NCBI GenBank assembly: GCA_964592595.1
Contig: CAZQFH010000010.1
Coordinates: forward strand, 27,552-91,551
DNA length: 64,000 nucleotides
Source of the DNA: UBA5536 sp964592595
GTDB taxonomy: Bacteria > Bacteroidota > Bacteroidia > Bacteroidales > F082
Reading direction: 5' to 3'
In this document: in pieces, positions 8,788 through 16,361 of the stretch
How positions within the stretch are numbered: the first letter of the stretch is position 1
Layout of the letters: every line of letters begins with the position of its first letter
Program-made: the position numbers and the translations under genes
The notes under the pieces: generated by a model
What the model was told of the DNA's origin: nothing
What the model saw: the letters and a program-made list of their open reading frames with translations, nothing else
The model's database searches: none

Positions 8788-10425
8788 ATGGCAAAAGACA
8801 TCCTTTTTAATCTTGAAGCCCGCGACAGCCTTAAAAAAGGCGTTGACGCACTTTCGAACGCAGTAAAAGTAACACTTGGACCTAAAGGTCGTAATGTTAT
8901 TATTGAAAAATCATACGGCGCTCCTCAAATCACCAAAGACGGCGTTACAGTGGCAAAAGAAATTGAGCTTACCGACCCTGTCGAAAATATGGGCGCTCAA
9001 ATGGTTAAAGAAGTTGCTTCAAAAACCAACGATTTGGCTGGTGATGGAACAACTACAGCTACCGTGCTTGCTCAGTCAATCATCACTACAGGACTTAAAA
9101 ACGTGACTGCAGGTGCCAATCCAATGGATTTGAAAAGAGGCATCGATAAAGCAGTTACTGAAGTAATCAAAGCGCTTAACAGCCAAACCCAGAAAGTGGG
9201 CGACAGCAACGATAAAATCAAACAAGTTGCCGCAATTTCTGCTAACAACGACCTTACAATCGGCAGTTTGATTGCCGAAGCTATGAGCAAAGTTAAACAG
9301 GAAGGCGTTATCACTGTTGAAGAAGCAAAAGGCATCGAAACTTATGTTGACGTAGTAGAAGGTATGCAATTCGATCGCGGTTACATTTCACCCTATTTTG
9401 TGACTGATGGAGAAAAAATGGAAGCCGTTTATGAAAACCCTTTCATCCTGATCTACGACAAAAAAGTTTCGGTAATGAAAGACTTGCTGCCTATTCTCGA
9501 GAAATCAATGCAGGCTGGCAAACCACTCATTATCATTGCCGAAGATGTTGAAGGCGAAGCACTCGCTACCTTGGTTGTTAACCGCCTGCGCGGATCATTG
9601 AAAGTTGCTGCTGTAAAAGCTCCAGGCTTTGGTGATCGCAGAAAAGAAATGCTGGAAGACATAGCCATTCTTACTGGTGGAACAGTTATCAGCGAAGAAA
9701 AAGGTTACCGGCTCGAAGACGCTACACTCGATATGTTGGGTGAAGCCGAAAAAGTAACAATTGATAAAGAAAATACTACCATCGTTAGCGGACGTGGCGC
9801 TAAAGAAAACATCGAAGCACGTGTAGCTCAGATTAAAAATTTCATCGAAACCACTACCTCCGATTACGACAAAGAAAAACTTCAGGAACGTTTGGCCAAA
9901 CTGGCCGGAGGTGTTGCTGTGATTTACGTAGGTGCAGCAAGTGAAGTAGAAATGAAAGAGAAGAAAGATCGCTTTGAAGATGCTTTGGCTGCCACTCGTG
10001 CCGCCATCGAAGAAGGTATCATCCCAGGCGGTGGCGTTGCTTTTATCCGTGCCATCGAAGTTCTTGCTGATATGAAAGGCGAAAATGAAGACGAAACAAC
10101 TGGTATTGCCATCATTCGTCGTGCGCTGGAAGAACCTCTCCGTCAGATTGTTGAAAATGCAGGTATGGAAGGCTCTGTTGTCGTGAACCGCGTGAAAGAA
10201 GGCAAAGGCGACTTTGGATTCAATGCCCGCACCGAACAATACGAAAACTTGTACGAAGCAGGTGTGATAGATCCTACAAAAGTTACCCGCATCGCCCTCG
10301 AAAATGCAGCCTCTATTGCTGGTATGCTGCTTACCACAGAGTGTGTTCTGGTTGAACATAAAGACGAAAATGCCCAACCTCAAATGCCACCAATGGGTGG
10401 AGGCGGAATGCCCGGAATGATGTAA
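8788..10425 (+). CDS. groEL: Chaperonin GroEL
   Basis: A 545-residue chaperonin subunit of full length. It has the nucleotide-binding segments VTLGPKGRNVII and GDGTTTATVLAQ, an apical substrate-binding domain in the middle, and the characteristic Gly/Met-rich flexible tail ending GGGGMPGMM. Together with GroES it folds cytosolic proteins in an ATP-dependent cycle. Only one copy is present in the window. A hairpin terminator follows immediately. Confidence 0.99.
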   Translation: MAKDILFNLEARDSLKKGVDALSNAVKVTLGPKGRNVIIEKSYGAPQITKDGVTVAKEIELTDPVENMGAQMVKEVASKTNDLAGDGTTTATVLAQSIITTGLKNVTAGANPMDLKRGIDKAVTEVIKALNSQTQKVGDSNDKIKQVAAISANNDLTIGSLIAEAMSKVKQEGVITVEEAKGIETYVDVVEGMQFDRGYISPYFVTDGEKMEAVYENPFILIYDKKVSVMKDLLPILEKSMQAGKPLIIIAEDVEGEALATLVVNRLRGSLKVAAVKAPGFGDRRKEMLEDIAILTGGTVISEEKGYRLEDATLDMLGEAEKVTIDKENTTIVSGRGAKENIEARVAQIKNFIETTTSDYDKEKLQERLAKLAGGVAVIYVGAASEVEMKEKKDRFEDALAATRAAIEEGIIPGGGVAFIRAIEVLADMKGENEDETTGIAIIRRALEEPLRQIVENAGMEGSVVVNRVKEGKGDFGFNARTEQYENLYEAGVIDPTKVTRIALENAASIAGMLLTTECVLVEHKDENAQPQMPPMGGGGMPGMM

Positions 10426-10451
10426 TATTATTCATCACAATATTTTCTTGT

Positions 10452-10490
10452 AAAACCGGTTCTGTTTTCAGTACCGGTTTTTCTTTTGTC
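10452..10490 (+). terminator. Rho-independent terminator after groEL
   Basis: The stem AAAACCGGT/ACCGGTTTT (10452-10460 with 10473-10481) is extended inward by CTG/CAG around a TTTT loop, with one T-T mismatch. A T-rich tract follows. Confidence 0.88.
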
Positions 10491-10560
10491 TGGCAACACA
10501 AATGTAACAGCTACATTTTTATTACCTTTGTCAGGCATGCTATATATCAATCGATTCGCT

Positions 10561-11106
10561 ATGAAAAAAATTCTTTTTACAAGCATTTCACTAATCATAA
10601 TGCTTTTTTTCAACACAGCTTTTGCTCAAACCAAAACAATTCCATTCGATGCGGAAGCCAAAAAAATCAAGTTTCAGCGAGTTATAGAAGAGGAAGGTGA
10701 CCAAATGGAACTTTTCAATCGCTGCATTTTTTGGCTCAATGATTACTACAAAGATCCTGTGCGTGTTACAACCGTGCGCGATGCGCCTTCAGGAAAAATT
10801 ATGGGAAAACACACCATACGGTTAAAATATATGGATGACAAAGGCATAGAACAAACCGGTCCGGCTGTGATTTATGAATTTACGATAGAGGTAAAAGACA
10901 ATCGCTATCGTTATACCATTACTGAGCTTATGCTGAAAACAGCATCCCGATTCGAAATTGAACGCTGGCTCGATAAAGAAGATTCAGCTTATGATCCGCG
11001 TTGGGAAGATTATCTGGATCAAATAGCCGAATACGTTGAACAATGGAGTACATTTTTAATTGAAAAAATGAAACCCGAACCTGTCCCGGTTGAAGATGAG
11101 TGGTAA
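10561..11106 (+). CDS. Exported protein resembling DUF4468 family
   Basis: The frame opens at 10486, inside the region just after the groEL terminator. The ATG at 10561 is preferred because it yields a clean signal peptide (MKKILFTSISLIIMLFFNTAFAQ) for a 181-residue protein. The mature part, with NRCIFWLNDYYKDPVRV and a mixed alpha/beta pattern ending in an acidic tail, resembles the TBP-like DUF4468 proteins of Bacteroidota. It is likely periplasmic or outer-membrane facing. The function is unknown. It stands alone between groEL and the mevalonate operon. Confidence 0.75.
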   Translation: MKKILFTSISLIIMLFFNTAFAQTKTIPFDAEAKKIKFQRVIEEEGDQMELFNRCIFWLNDYYKDPVRVTTVRDAPSGKIMGKHTIRLKYMDDKGIEQTGPAVIYEFTIEVKDNRYRYTITELMLKTASRFEIERWLDKEDSAYDPRWEDYLDQIAEYVEQWSTFLIEKMKPEPVPVEDEW

Positions 11107-11125
11107 AAAACTATTTGAGTGTTTC

Positions 11126-11157
11126 TTTGATTATGAAACTTTTATTCCGTTATTTTG
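11126..11157 (+). promoter_or_regulatory. Promoter of the mevalonate operon
   Basis: TTTG (11126-11129) is followed after a 20-bp spacer by TTATTTTG (11150-11157), which matches TAnnTTTG at 7 of 8 positions. The predicted start of transcription leaves a leader of about 40 nt before the HMG-CoA reductase ATG. Confidence 0.45.
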
Positions 11158-11204
11158 TTGGAGTATTTTGATTACAAAGATGCGTAACCAACAACAAGGC
11201 ATCC

Positions 11205-12533
11205 ATGAAAAGAAAACGCGATATCATAATTAAAGGCTTTTCCAAACTTCTCAAAGAAGAAAAGCTAAAGCTGGTTGCGGAATATTTCGAAAATCCAGGT
11301 GAGGTTATAAGCCTGCTTAAAAGTTTTTGGCATACCGATGAAAAACAGCAAAAGCTTTTTGATGAATTCAGTGAGAACACCATCACTAATTTTTATATTC
11401 CTTATGGTATTTCTCCCAACGTAATCATCAATGGCCGTAACTACCTTGTTCCCATGGTAATTGAAGAAAGCTCTGTAGTTGCCGCAGCTTCGGCAGCAGC
11501 CAAATTTTGGAGCGAACGTGGAGGGTTTCATGCAGAAATTCTTGATGTAAAAAAGGTCGGACAGGTTCATTTTAGCTGGAATGGAAAACCAGAAACGCTG
11601 TTGCAATTGATGCCTCAGCTAAAAGATCACCTTATTCGTTCGGCTAAGCCCATAACCGCTAATATGGAAAAACGAGGTGGCGGTGTGCTTGATATCGAAC
11701 TGGTAAACATGACAGATAAGCTCGAAAATTACTACCAATTACTGGTAACTTTTGACACCCGCGATTCAATGGGTGCCAATTTTATCAATTCGGTACTCGA
11801 AGAATTTGGCCAAAGCCTCCGGCAGTTCCTTTCTGAACAGATTCAACTCACAATTGAGGAAAGACAGGTAGAAATTATAATGGCAATTCTTTCGAATTAT
11901 ACTCCTGAATGTGTCGTTAAAATCTGGGTAGAATGCCCAATAGATGCATTGGAAAATGTAGATGAAAAACTATCTGCAAGGGCTTTTGTGCAAAAATTTG
12001 AAAAGGCAGTAAATATCGCTCAGATTGATACTTACAGAGCCACAACGCACAACAAGGGAATTTATAATGGCATTGACGCTGTGGCCATTGCAACAGGAAA
12101 CGACTTCAGAGCTATTGAGGCTGCCGGTCATACTTATGCTTCGCGAAATGGTCACTATCAAAGCCTTTCGCGTGTTGAAATTGAAAACAATACCTTCAGA
12201 TTTATCCTGGAAGTTCCACTTGCGGTTGGAACGGTTGGCGGACTTACCAGTTTGCATCCTCTTGCCAAACAATCGCTCGAATTATTGGGCAATCCTACTG
12301 CTACAGAGTTGATGATGATCGCGGCAGTGATGGGTCTTGCCAATAATTTTTCAGCGGTAAAATCACTTACAACTACTGGCATTCAGGCTGGTCATATGAA
12401 AATGCATCTCTTTAATATTCTCAATCATTTTAAAGCCAGTGAAGCCGAAAAGTCTGCTGCTGTGAATCACTTTAAAGATCAAAAAGTTTCATTCTCCAGC
12501 GTTGGAAAATACATTGCTTCACTTCGCAGCTAA
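11205..12533 (+). CDS. mvaA: Hydroxymethylglutaryl-CoA reductase, class II
   Basis: A 442-residue enzyme that reduces (or in reverse oxidises) HMG-CoA/mevalonate, the committing step of the mevalonate route to isoprenoids. Class II marks include VIEESSVVAAAS with the catalytic Glu at 87/88, DTRDSMGAN (184-192), THNKGIYNGI with catalytic Lys284, ATGND with Asp300, the GTVGG loop (342-346) and the GIQAGHM segment with His397. The spacing agrees with the Pseudomonas mevalonii enzyme. It is the first gene of a four-gene operon and its stop codon touches the start of the next gene, so a biosynthetic role is likely. Confidence 0.95.
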   Translation: MKRKRDIIIKGFSKLLKEEKLKLVAEYFENPGEVISLLKSFWHTDEKQQKLFDEFSENTITNFYIPYGISPNVIINGRNYLVPMVIEESSVVAAASAAAKFWSERGGFHAEILDVKKVGQVHFSWNGKPETLLQLMPQLKDHLIRSAKPITANMEKRGGGVLDIELVNMTDKLENYYQLLVTFDTRDSMGANFINSVLEEFGQSLRQFLSEQIQLTIEERQVEIIMAILSNYTPECVVKIWVECPIDALENVDEKLSARAFVQKFEKAVNIAQIDTYRATTHNKGIYNGIDAVAIATGNDFRAIEAAGHTYASRNGHYQSLSRVEIENNTFRFILEVPLAVGTVGGLTSLHPLAKQSLELLGNPTATELMMIAAVMGLANNFSAVKSLTTTGIQAGHMKMHLFNILNHFKASEAEKSAAVNHFKDQKVSFSSVGKYIASLRS

Positions 12534-13475
12534 GTGGATAATATACAAACATTTAAAGCAAACGGCAAACTCCTGTTAACAGGAGAATACCTCGTACTTT
12601 ACGGTGCATATGCTCTTGCAATGCCCGTAAATAAGGGACAACAAATGGAAGTGCAAACTATAAAAACAAGTAATCAAGCTGAAGTGATATGGGAAGCGCA
12701 CAAACCAGGAGGGTTATGGTTTAAGTCACGATTCAAACTGCCAGATTTATCGGTTGTAGAAACAAGTGATGCGAAAGTGACCAACAAATTACAAATGATT
12801 TTAATCACTTTGAAGCAATTAAATCCAACAGCATTCACCAAAAATTTATCCTATCACTTTAAAACACAGATGAATTTTGAACCGGAATGGGGCTTTGGAA
12901 GCAGCTCAACGCTAATTGTCATGCTCTCGCGATGGGCTAAAGTAAATCCCTATACCCTGCTCAATTTCTCCATTGGCGGATCGGGATACGATATCGCCTG
13001 CGGGATGACTTCACAACCTATTATATATCAATTAAAAGGCCTTCAACCACAACATCATCCCATAAACTTCGACCCGCCTTTTAAATCAAACTTATATTTT
13101 GTTTATCGAGGCAAAAAACAAGACAGTGCAAAAGCTATCCGTAAATTTAAGGAAGAAACCCCCTCAGAAAAAATTCAGGAAGCAGTTGAAAGCTTGAACA
13201 AAATCACTGAAAAAACACTAAAGTGTGATGATTTTGATGAATTTTGCGATTTAATGCAACAACACGAAACACTGATTGCTAAGCTTACCGGATTAACACC
13301 AATAAAATCCTATTATCCTGAATTTGAAGGCTTAATGAAATCTCTTGGCGCATGGGGAGGCGACTTCTTACTGGCTGCTTCCCGGCGTGATGAACAAGAA
13401 CTAAAATACTACTTTCAGCAAAACAAATTAAATCCTGTATTTAGGTACGACGATTTAACGATTAAAGCCCATTGA
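12534..13475 (+). CDS. GYDIA-type GHMP kinase, probable phosphomevalonate kinase
   Basis: A 313-residue GHMP-fold kinase. It has an N-terminal KLLLTGEYLVLYGAYALAMP motif, the ATP loop GFGSSST (120-126) and the signature GGSGYDIACG (GYDIA at 151-155). It begins with GTG directly after the HMG-CoA reductase stop codon, with no gap. Since the flanking genes supply HMG-CoA reductase, diphosphomevalonate decarboxylase and mevalonate kinase, the one missing step is phosphomevalonate kinase, which this protein most likely performs. The GYDIA group is known from Bacteroidota mevalonate clusters; the exact reaction here is inferred from context. Confidence 0.85.
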   Translation: MDNIQTFKANGKLLLTGEYLVLYGAYALAMPVNKGQQMEVQTIKTSNQAEVIWEAHKPGGLWFKSRFKLPDLSVVETSDAKVTNKLQMILITLKQLNPTAFTKNLSYHFKTQMNFEPEWGFGSSSTLIVMLSRWAKVNPYTLLNFSIGGSGYDIACGMTSQPIIYQLKGLQPQHHPINFDPPFKSNLYFVYRGKKQDSAKAIRKFKEETPSEKIQEAVESLNKITEKTLKCDDFDEFCDLMQQHETLIAKLTGLTPIKSYYPEFEGLMKSLGAWGGDFLLAASRRDEQELKYYFQQNKLNPVFRYDDLTIKAH

Positions 13476-13477
13476 AG

Positions 13478-14551
13478 ATGCATGATTTGGAAAACAAATG
13501 GCTTTTGGAAGCCACACAGGCTAATTCTGAAATTAATGGCAGCCTTTCGTGGCAAAGTCCATCCAATATTGCGCTCGTAAAATATTGGGGAAAACATGGC
13601 ACGCAACTGCCAAACAATCCATCTATTTCATTCACTTTAAGCGAATCGCGCACCGAAACAACAATTCATTATTCGTCCCGAATCAATAATAAAGCAATAA
13701 GTTTCTATTTCGACGGAAACGAAAACCTTGCATTTGGTCAAAAAATCGAGAAGTTTTTGGCAACCATAAAGCCGTTTTTTCCTTTTCTGGAGCAGCTTCA
13801 CCTCAAAATTGAGAGCCGCAATACTTTCCCACATTCCTCAGGCATAGCATCCAGCGCATCGGCCATGAGTGCTCTTGTGATGGGTATGCTTGAGCTGGAA
13901 ACAAAAATTAGTAACCGGCCTTTTGACTTTATTAAAGCATCTTGGTTTTCTCGTTTGGCCTCCGGAAGTGCCTCACGATCAGTATATCCTCATGCTGCTT
14001 TGTGGGGAAAAACTTCAGCACTATCCGAAAGTTCTGATCACTATGCAATTCCACTACAAAAGTATTTACATCCTGTTTTCCTGAATTTTCGCGACAGTAT
14101 TTTAATTGCAGATGCTGAGAAAAAAGCTGTTTCAAGTCGCACAGGACATGCCCTTATGGATGGCAATCCCTATGCGCAAGCAAGGTACCAAACAGCGAAT
14201 CAAAACACTATTGAATTACTAAACGCTTTGCAAAAAGGTGACTTAGAGCATTTTATTCAAATTACTGAATCTGAAGCCTTGCAATTACACGCTTTAATGA
14301 TGAGTTCAAAACCTTCATTTATCTTAATGAAGCCCAATAGCTTAAGTATTATTTCTGCCATTCAGCAATTCCGAAAAAGCACCCAGATTCCAGTTTGTTT
14401 TACTTTGGATGCCGGACCAAATGTACACCTGCTTTACCCTGAAAATTACAGGGAAAAAGTATCAGATTTTATTCAAAATGAGTTAGTAAAATGGTGTCAA
14501 AATGAATATTGGATCGACGACAAAACCGGTCTTGGCCCCTCGCCTTATTAA
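13478..14551 (+). CDS. mvaD: Diphosphomevalonate decarboxylase
   Basis: A GHMP-superfamily enzyme of about 357 residues that phosphorylates and decarboxylates mevalonate diphosphate to isopentenyl diphosphate. Diagnostic segments are SPSNIALVKYWGK near the N terminus, the ATP loop region PHSSGIASSASAMSAL, LASGSASRSVYP and the C-terminal FTLDAGPNVHLLYP carrying the catalytic Asp. A TTG at 13472 overlaps the upstream kinase by 4 bp, but the ATG at 13478 is the more ordinary start. Mevalonate kinase follows after 3 bp. No isopentenyl diphosphate isomerase gene is in this cluster. Confidence 0.95.
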   Translation: MHDLENKWLLEATQANSEINGSLSWQSPSNIALVKYWGKHGTQLPNNPSISFTLSESRTETTIHYSSRINNKAISFYFDGNENLAFGQKIEKFLATIKPFFPFLEQLHLKIESRNTFPHSSGIASSASAMSALVMGMLELETKISNRPFDFIKASWFSRLASGSASRSVYPHAALWGKTSALSESSDHYAIPLQKYLHPVFLNFRDSILIADAEKKAVSSRTGHALMDGNPYAQARYQTANQNTIELLNALQKGDLEHFIQITESEALQLHALMMSSKPSFILMKPNSLSIISAIQQFRKSTQIPVCFTLDAGPNVHLLYPENYREKVSDFIQNELVKWCQNEYWIDDKTGLGPSPY

Positions 14552-14554
14552 GAA

Positions 14555-15460
14555 ATGAGCACACAAAATAAATCATACCCCGGAAAAATCATGTTATTCG
14601 GAGAATACAGCATCATCTGTGGCTCTAAAGCATTGGTTATTCCTTATGATAAAGTAAGTGGCTGCTGGGAATATCAGGCAGCTGACAATTCAATACCTGC
14701 TTCTGTAAAAGATTCGCAAAATGGACTTAGAAAACTGCTTCACTATTTAGTTTCTAACGAAAGTACTTCAAATATAATTGATCTTCAAAGTTTTACCAGA
14801 GATATAGAATCTGGTCTATATTTTAGTTCCAACATTCCACAGCAATACGGTCTTGGCAGTTCAGGTGCATTGGTAGCCGCAATTTATGAGCGCTATAAAT
14901 GGCATGAGGAGCATAATTTGGTGCAACTTAAAGTAAATCTTGCACTAATTGAATCAGCTTTTCACGGAAACAGTTCGGGTATTGATCCGCTTTGCTGTTA
15001 TCTTAACGAAGCTGTTTATATCGATCAAAATGGGACACCAAAAACGATTCAATTATACAACACTCCTAAACTTTCTGTTTTTCTGATTGATACAGGCATA
15101 AGCTCATCAACGGAACCTTTGGTTTCCTTTTTCAGAGAAAAACTACTTCATTATTCGTTTTATAAAAAATTCAGTAATTTATATATCCCTCTGGTAAACA
15201 ATGCCATTGAAGATTTCATCCATCAAAACAGCAGCGCCCTGCTTAAAAAAATGGAAACCATTAATTCCTTTCAATTTGACGCCTTTGACAAAATGATTCC
15301 CGATTCAATGCAACCATTTTTTAAACCTGTTTCTTCCAGGCCATTTCAGCTTAAAATTTGTGGCTCAGGAGGGGGAGGTTATTTGTTGGGTTTTACAGAT
15401 AAAATGGAAGAAACCAAGTTGTATTTCGATCCCTATAAACTTCCATTACTATTTTTATAG
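14555..15460 (+). CDS. mvk: Mevalonate kinase
   Basis: A 301-residue GHMP kinase that phosphorylates mevalonate at C5. Motif 1 is PGKIMLFGEYSIICGSKALV, the ATP loop is YGLGSSGALVA and the mevalonate-kinase-specific segment is ESAFHGNSSGIDPL, with the catalytic Asp in GID. CGSGGGGYLLGF is the C-terminal motif 3. It is the last gene of the mevalonate operon and converges on the cyanophycinase gene with only 16 bp between, and no clear hairpin terminator is seen there. Confidence 0.93.
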   Translation: MSTQNKSYPGKIMLFGEYSIICGSKALVIPYDKVSGCWEYQAADNSIPASVKDSQNGLRKLLHYLVSNESTSNIIDLQSFTRDIESGLYFSSNIPQQYGLGSSGALVAAIYERYKWHEEHNLVQLKVNLALIESAFHGNSSGIDPLCCYLNEAVYIDQNGTPKTIQLYNTPKLSVFLIDTGISSSTEPLVSFFREKLLHYSFYKKFSNLYIPLVNNAIEDFIHQNSSALLKKMETINSFQFDAFDKMIPDSMQPFFKPVSSRPFQLKICGSGGGGYLLGFTDKMEETKLYFDPYKLPLLFL

Positions 15461-15476
15461 GCAGCTAATCAAACGG

Positions 15477-16361
15477 TTAATAATCCATTCTTTTTGTATC
15501 TAAAACAAATTCGTCTCCAGGCAGATAGATACTCAGCGTCATGTTTTGGGCACCCAACAAACCGTTTTTCTCCCTTTTATCTTTGTGCGAATTTTGAAGC
15601 ACAACAACCTGAGACAACCCGCGCACATATGCCCTATTGTCAGCCACCAAAATTGCTGTTGACTCATCAATGCCTATCAACAGCTCGTCAGGATTTTCGA
15701 TAGCGGCAGCCATCAAACGGTTCATGCGCATTCTTTTCACAAAATGTTGATCAATAATCGCGTGCTCGATTAAACCTAATCCTTCAGTTATTTCAATATT
15801 ATTGGCTTCTATGGTACGGTATTCTCCGGTATATTTTTCATATTTGAGTTCGTTACCTGTAATCATTTTTTTACTTTGAACTGCAGCACCGGCGCTTGTT
15901 CCGGCGATTGTTGCCCCATTATGATAGGCGTCTAAAATAGCCTGATGCAATGGCGAATTACCCACAATTTCCATAAACTTAGTTTGATCACCACCAGGCA
16001 AATAGATGATCGCCGCATTTCGCACCGAATCAAGTCGCGAAGCCGTCATGTCAGAATCTTGCCGCAAATTAAAATTTACAATCCTGTCGAAACCTTGATT
16101 TTTAAATGAACGCCAGGCATAATAATAAGCCGTATCCGGTTCACTGCTCGACATGGGCAAGACAATACCATAATCCTTTTGCTTGTCAATCCCCGCTACT
16201 TCAATGATATCCTGAATCATGGCTGCAGGTCGTTTCCCTCCTCCGATAATGTACAGTTTGCCATTTTTAGTTTGCGCAATACCGGCTTGCGATTGAGTAA
16301 ATCCATCAGTTCCTTTAAAAACAAACAAAAAAATCAGACCAAAGTAAATGAACCACTTCAT
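15477..16361 (-). CDS. Cyanophycinase, exported (peptidase S51)
   Basis: A 294-residue S51 serine peptidase with a Sec signal peptide (about 1-22), no lipobox Cys and no T9SS tail, so probably periplasmic. It carries the canonical cyanophycinase residues: LPGGDQ (121-126), nucleophile Ser156 in GTSAGAA, and DQHF with Arg210, Arg212 and Arg215 (204-215, the DQHFxxRxRxxRL pattern), followed by GIDEST. Characterised cyanophycinases with these residues cut multi-L-arginyl-poly-L-aspartate into beta-Asp-Arg dipeptides. Its start overlaps the stop of the upstream S51/T9SS gene by 4 bp (ATGA), indicating translational coupling. An isoaspartyl dipeptidase is encoded at the far end of the cluster. Peptidase E-like activity on other Asp peptides is the alternative. 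Confidence 0.9.
   Translation of the reverse strand: MKWFIYFGLIFLFVFKGTDGFTQSQAGIAQTKNGKLYIIGGGKRPAAMIQDIIEVAGIDKQKDYGIVLPMSSSEPDTAYYYAWRSFKNQGFDRIVNFNLRQDSDMTASRLDSVRNAAIIYLPGGDQTKFMEIVGNSPLHQAILDAYHNGATIAGTSAGAAVQSKKMITGNELKYEKYTGEYRTIEANNIEITEGLGLIEHAIIDQHFVKRMRMNRLMAAAIENPDELLIGIDESTAILVADNRAYVRGLSQVVVLQNSHKDKREKNGLLGAQNMTLSIYLPGDEFVLDTKRMDY

Noticed and set aside
9595..10383. A 262-codon open frame antisense to groEL
   Set aside because: It lies wholly inside groEL on the opposite strand, has a Phe/Cys/Asn-rich composition typical of a codon-bias shadow and no start signal or family resemblance.
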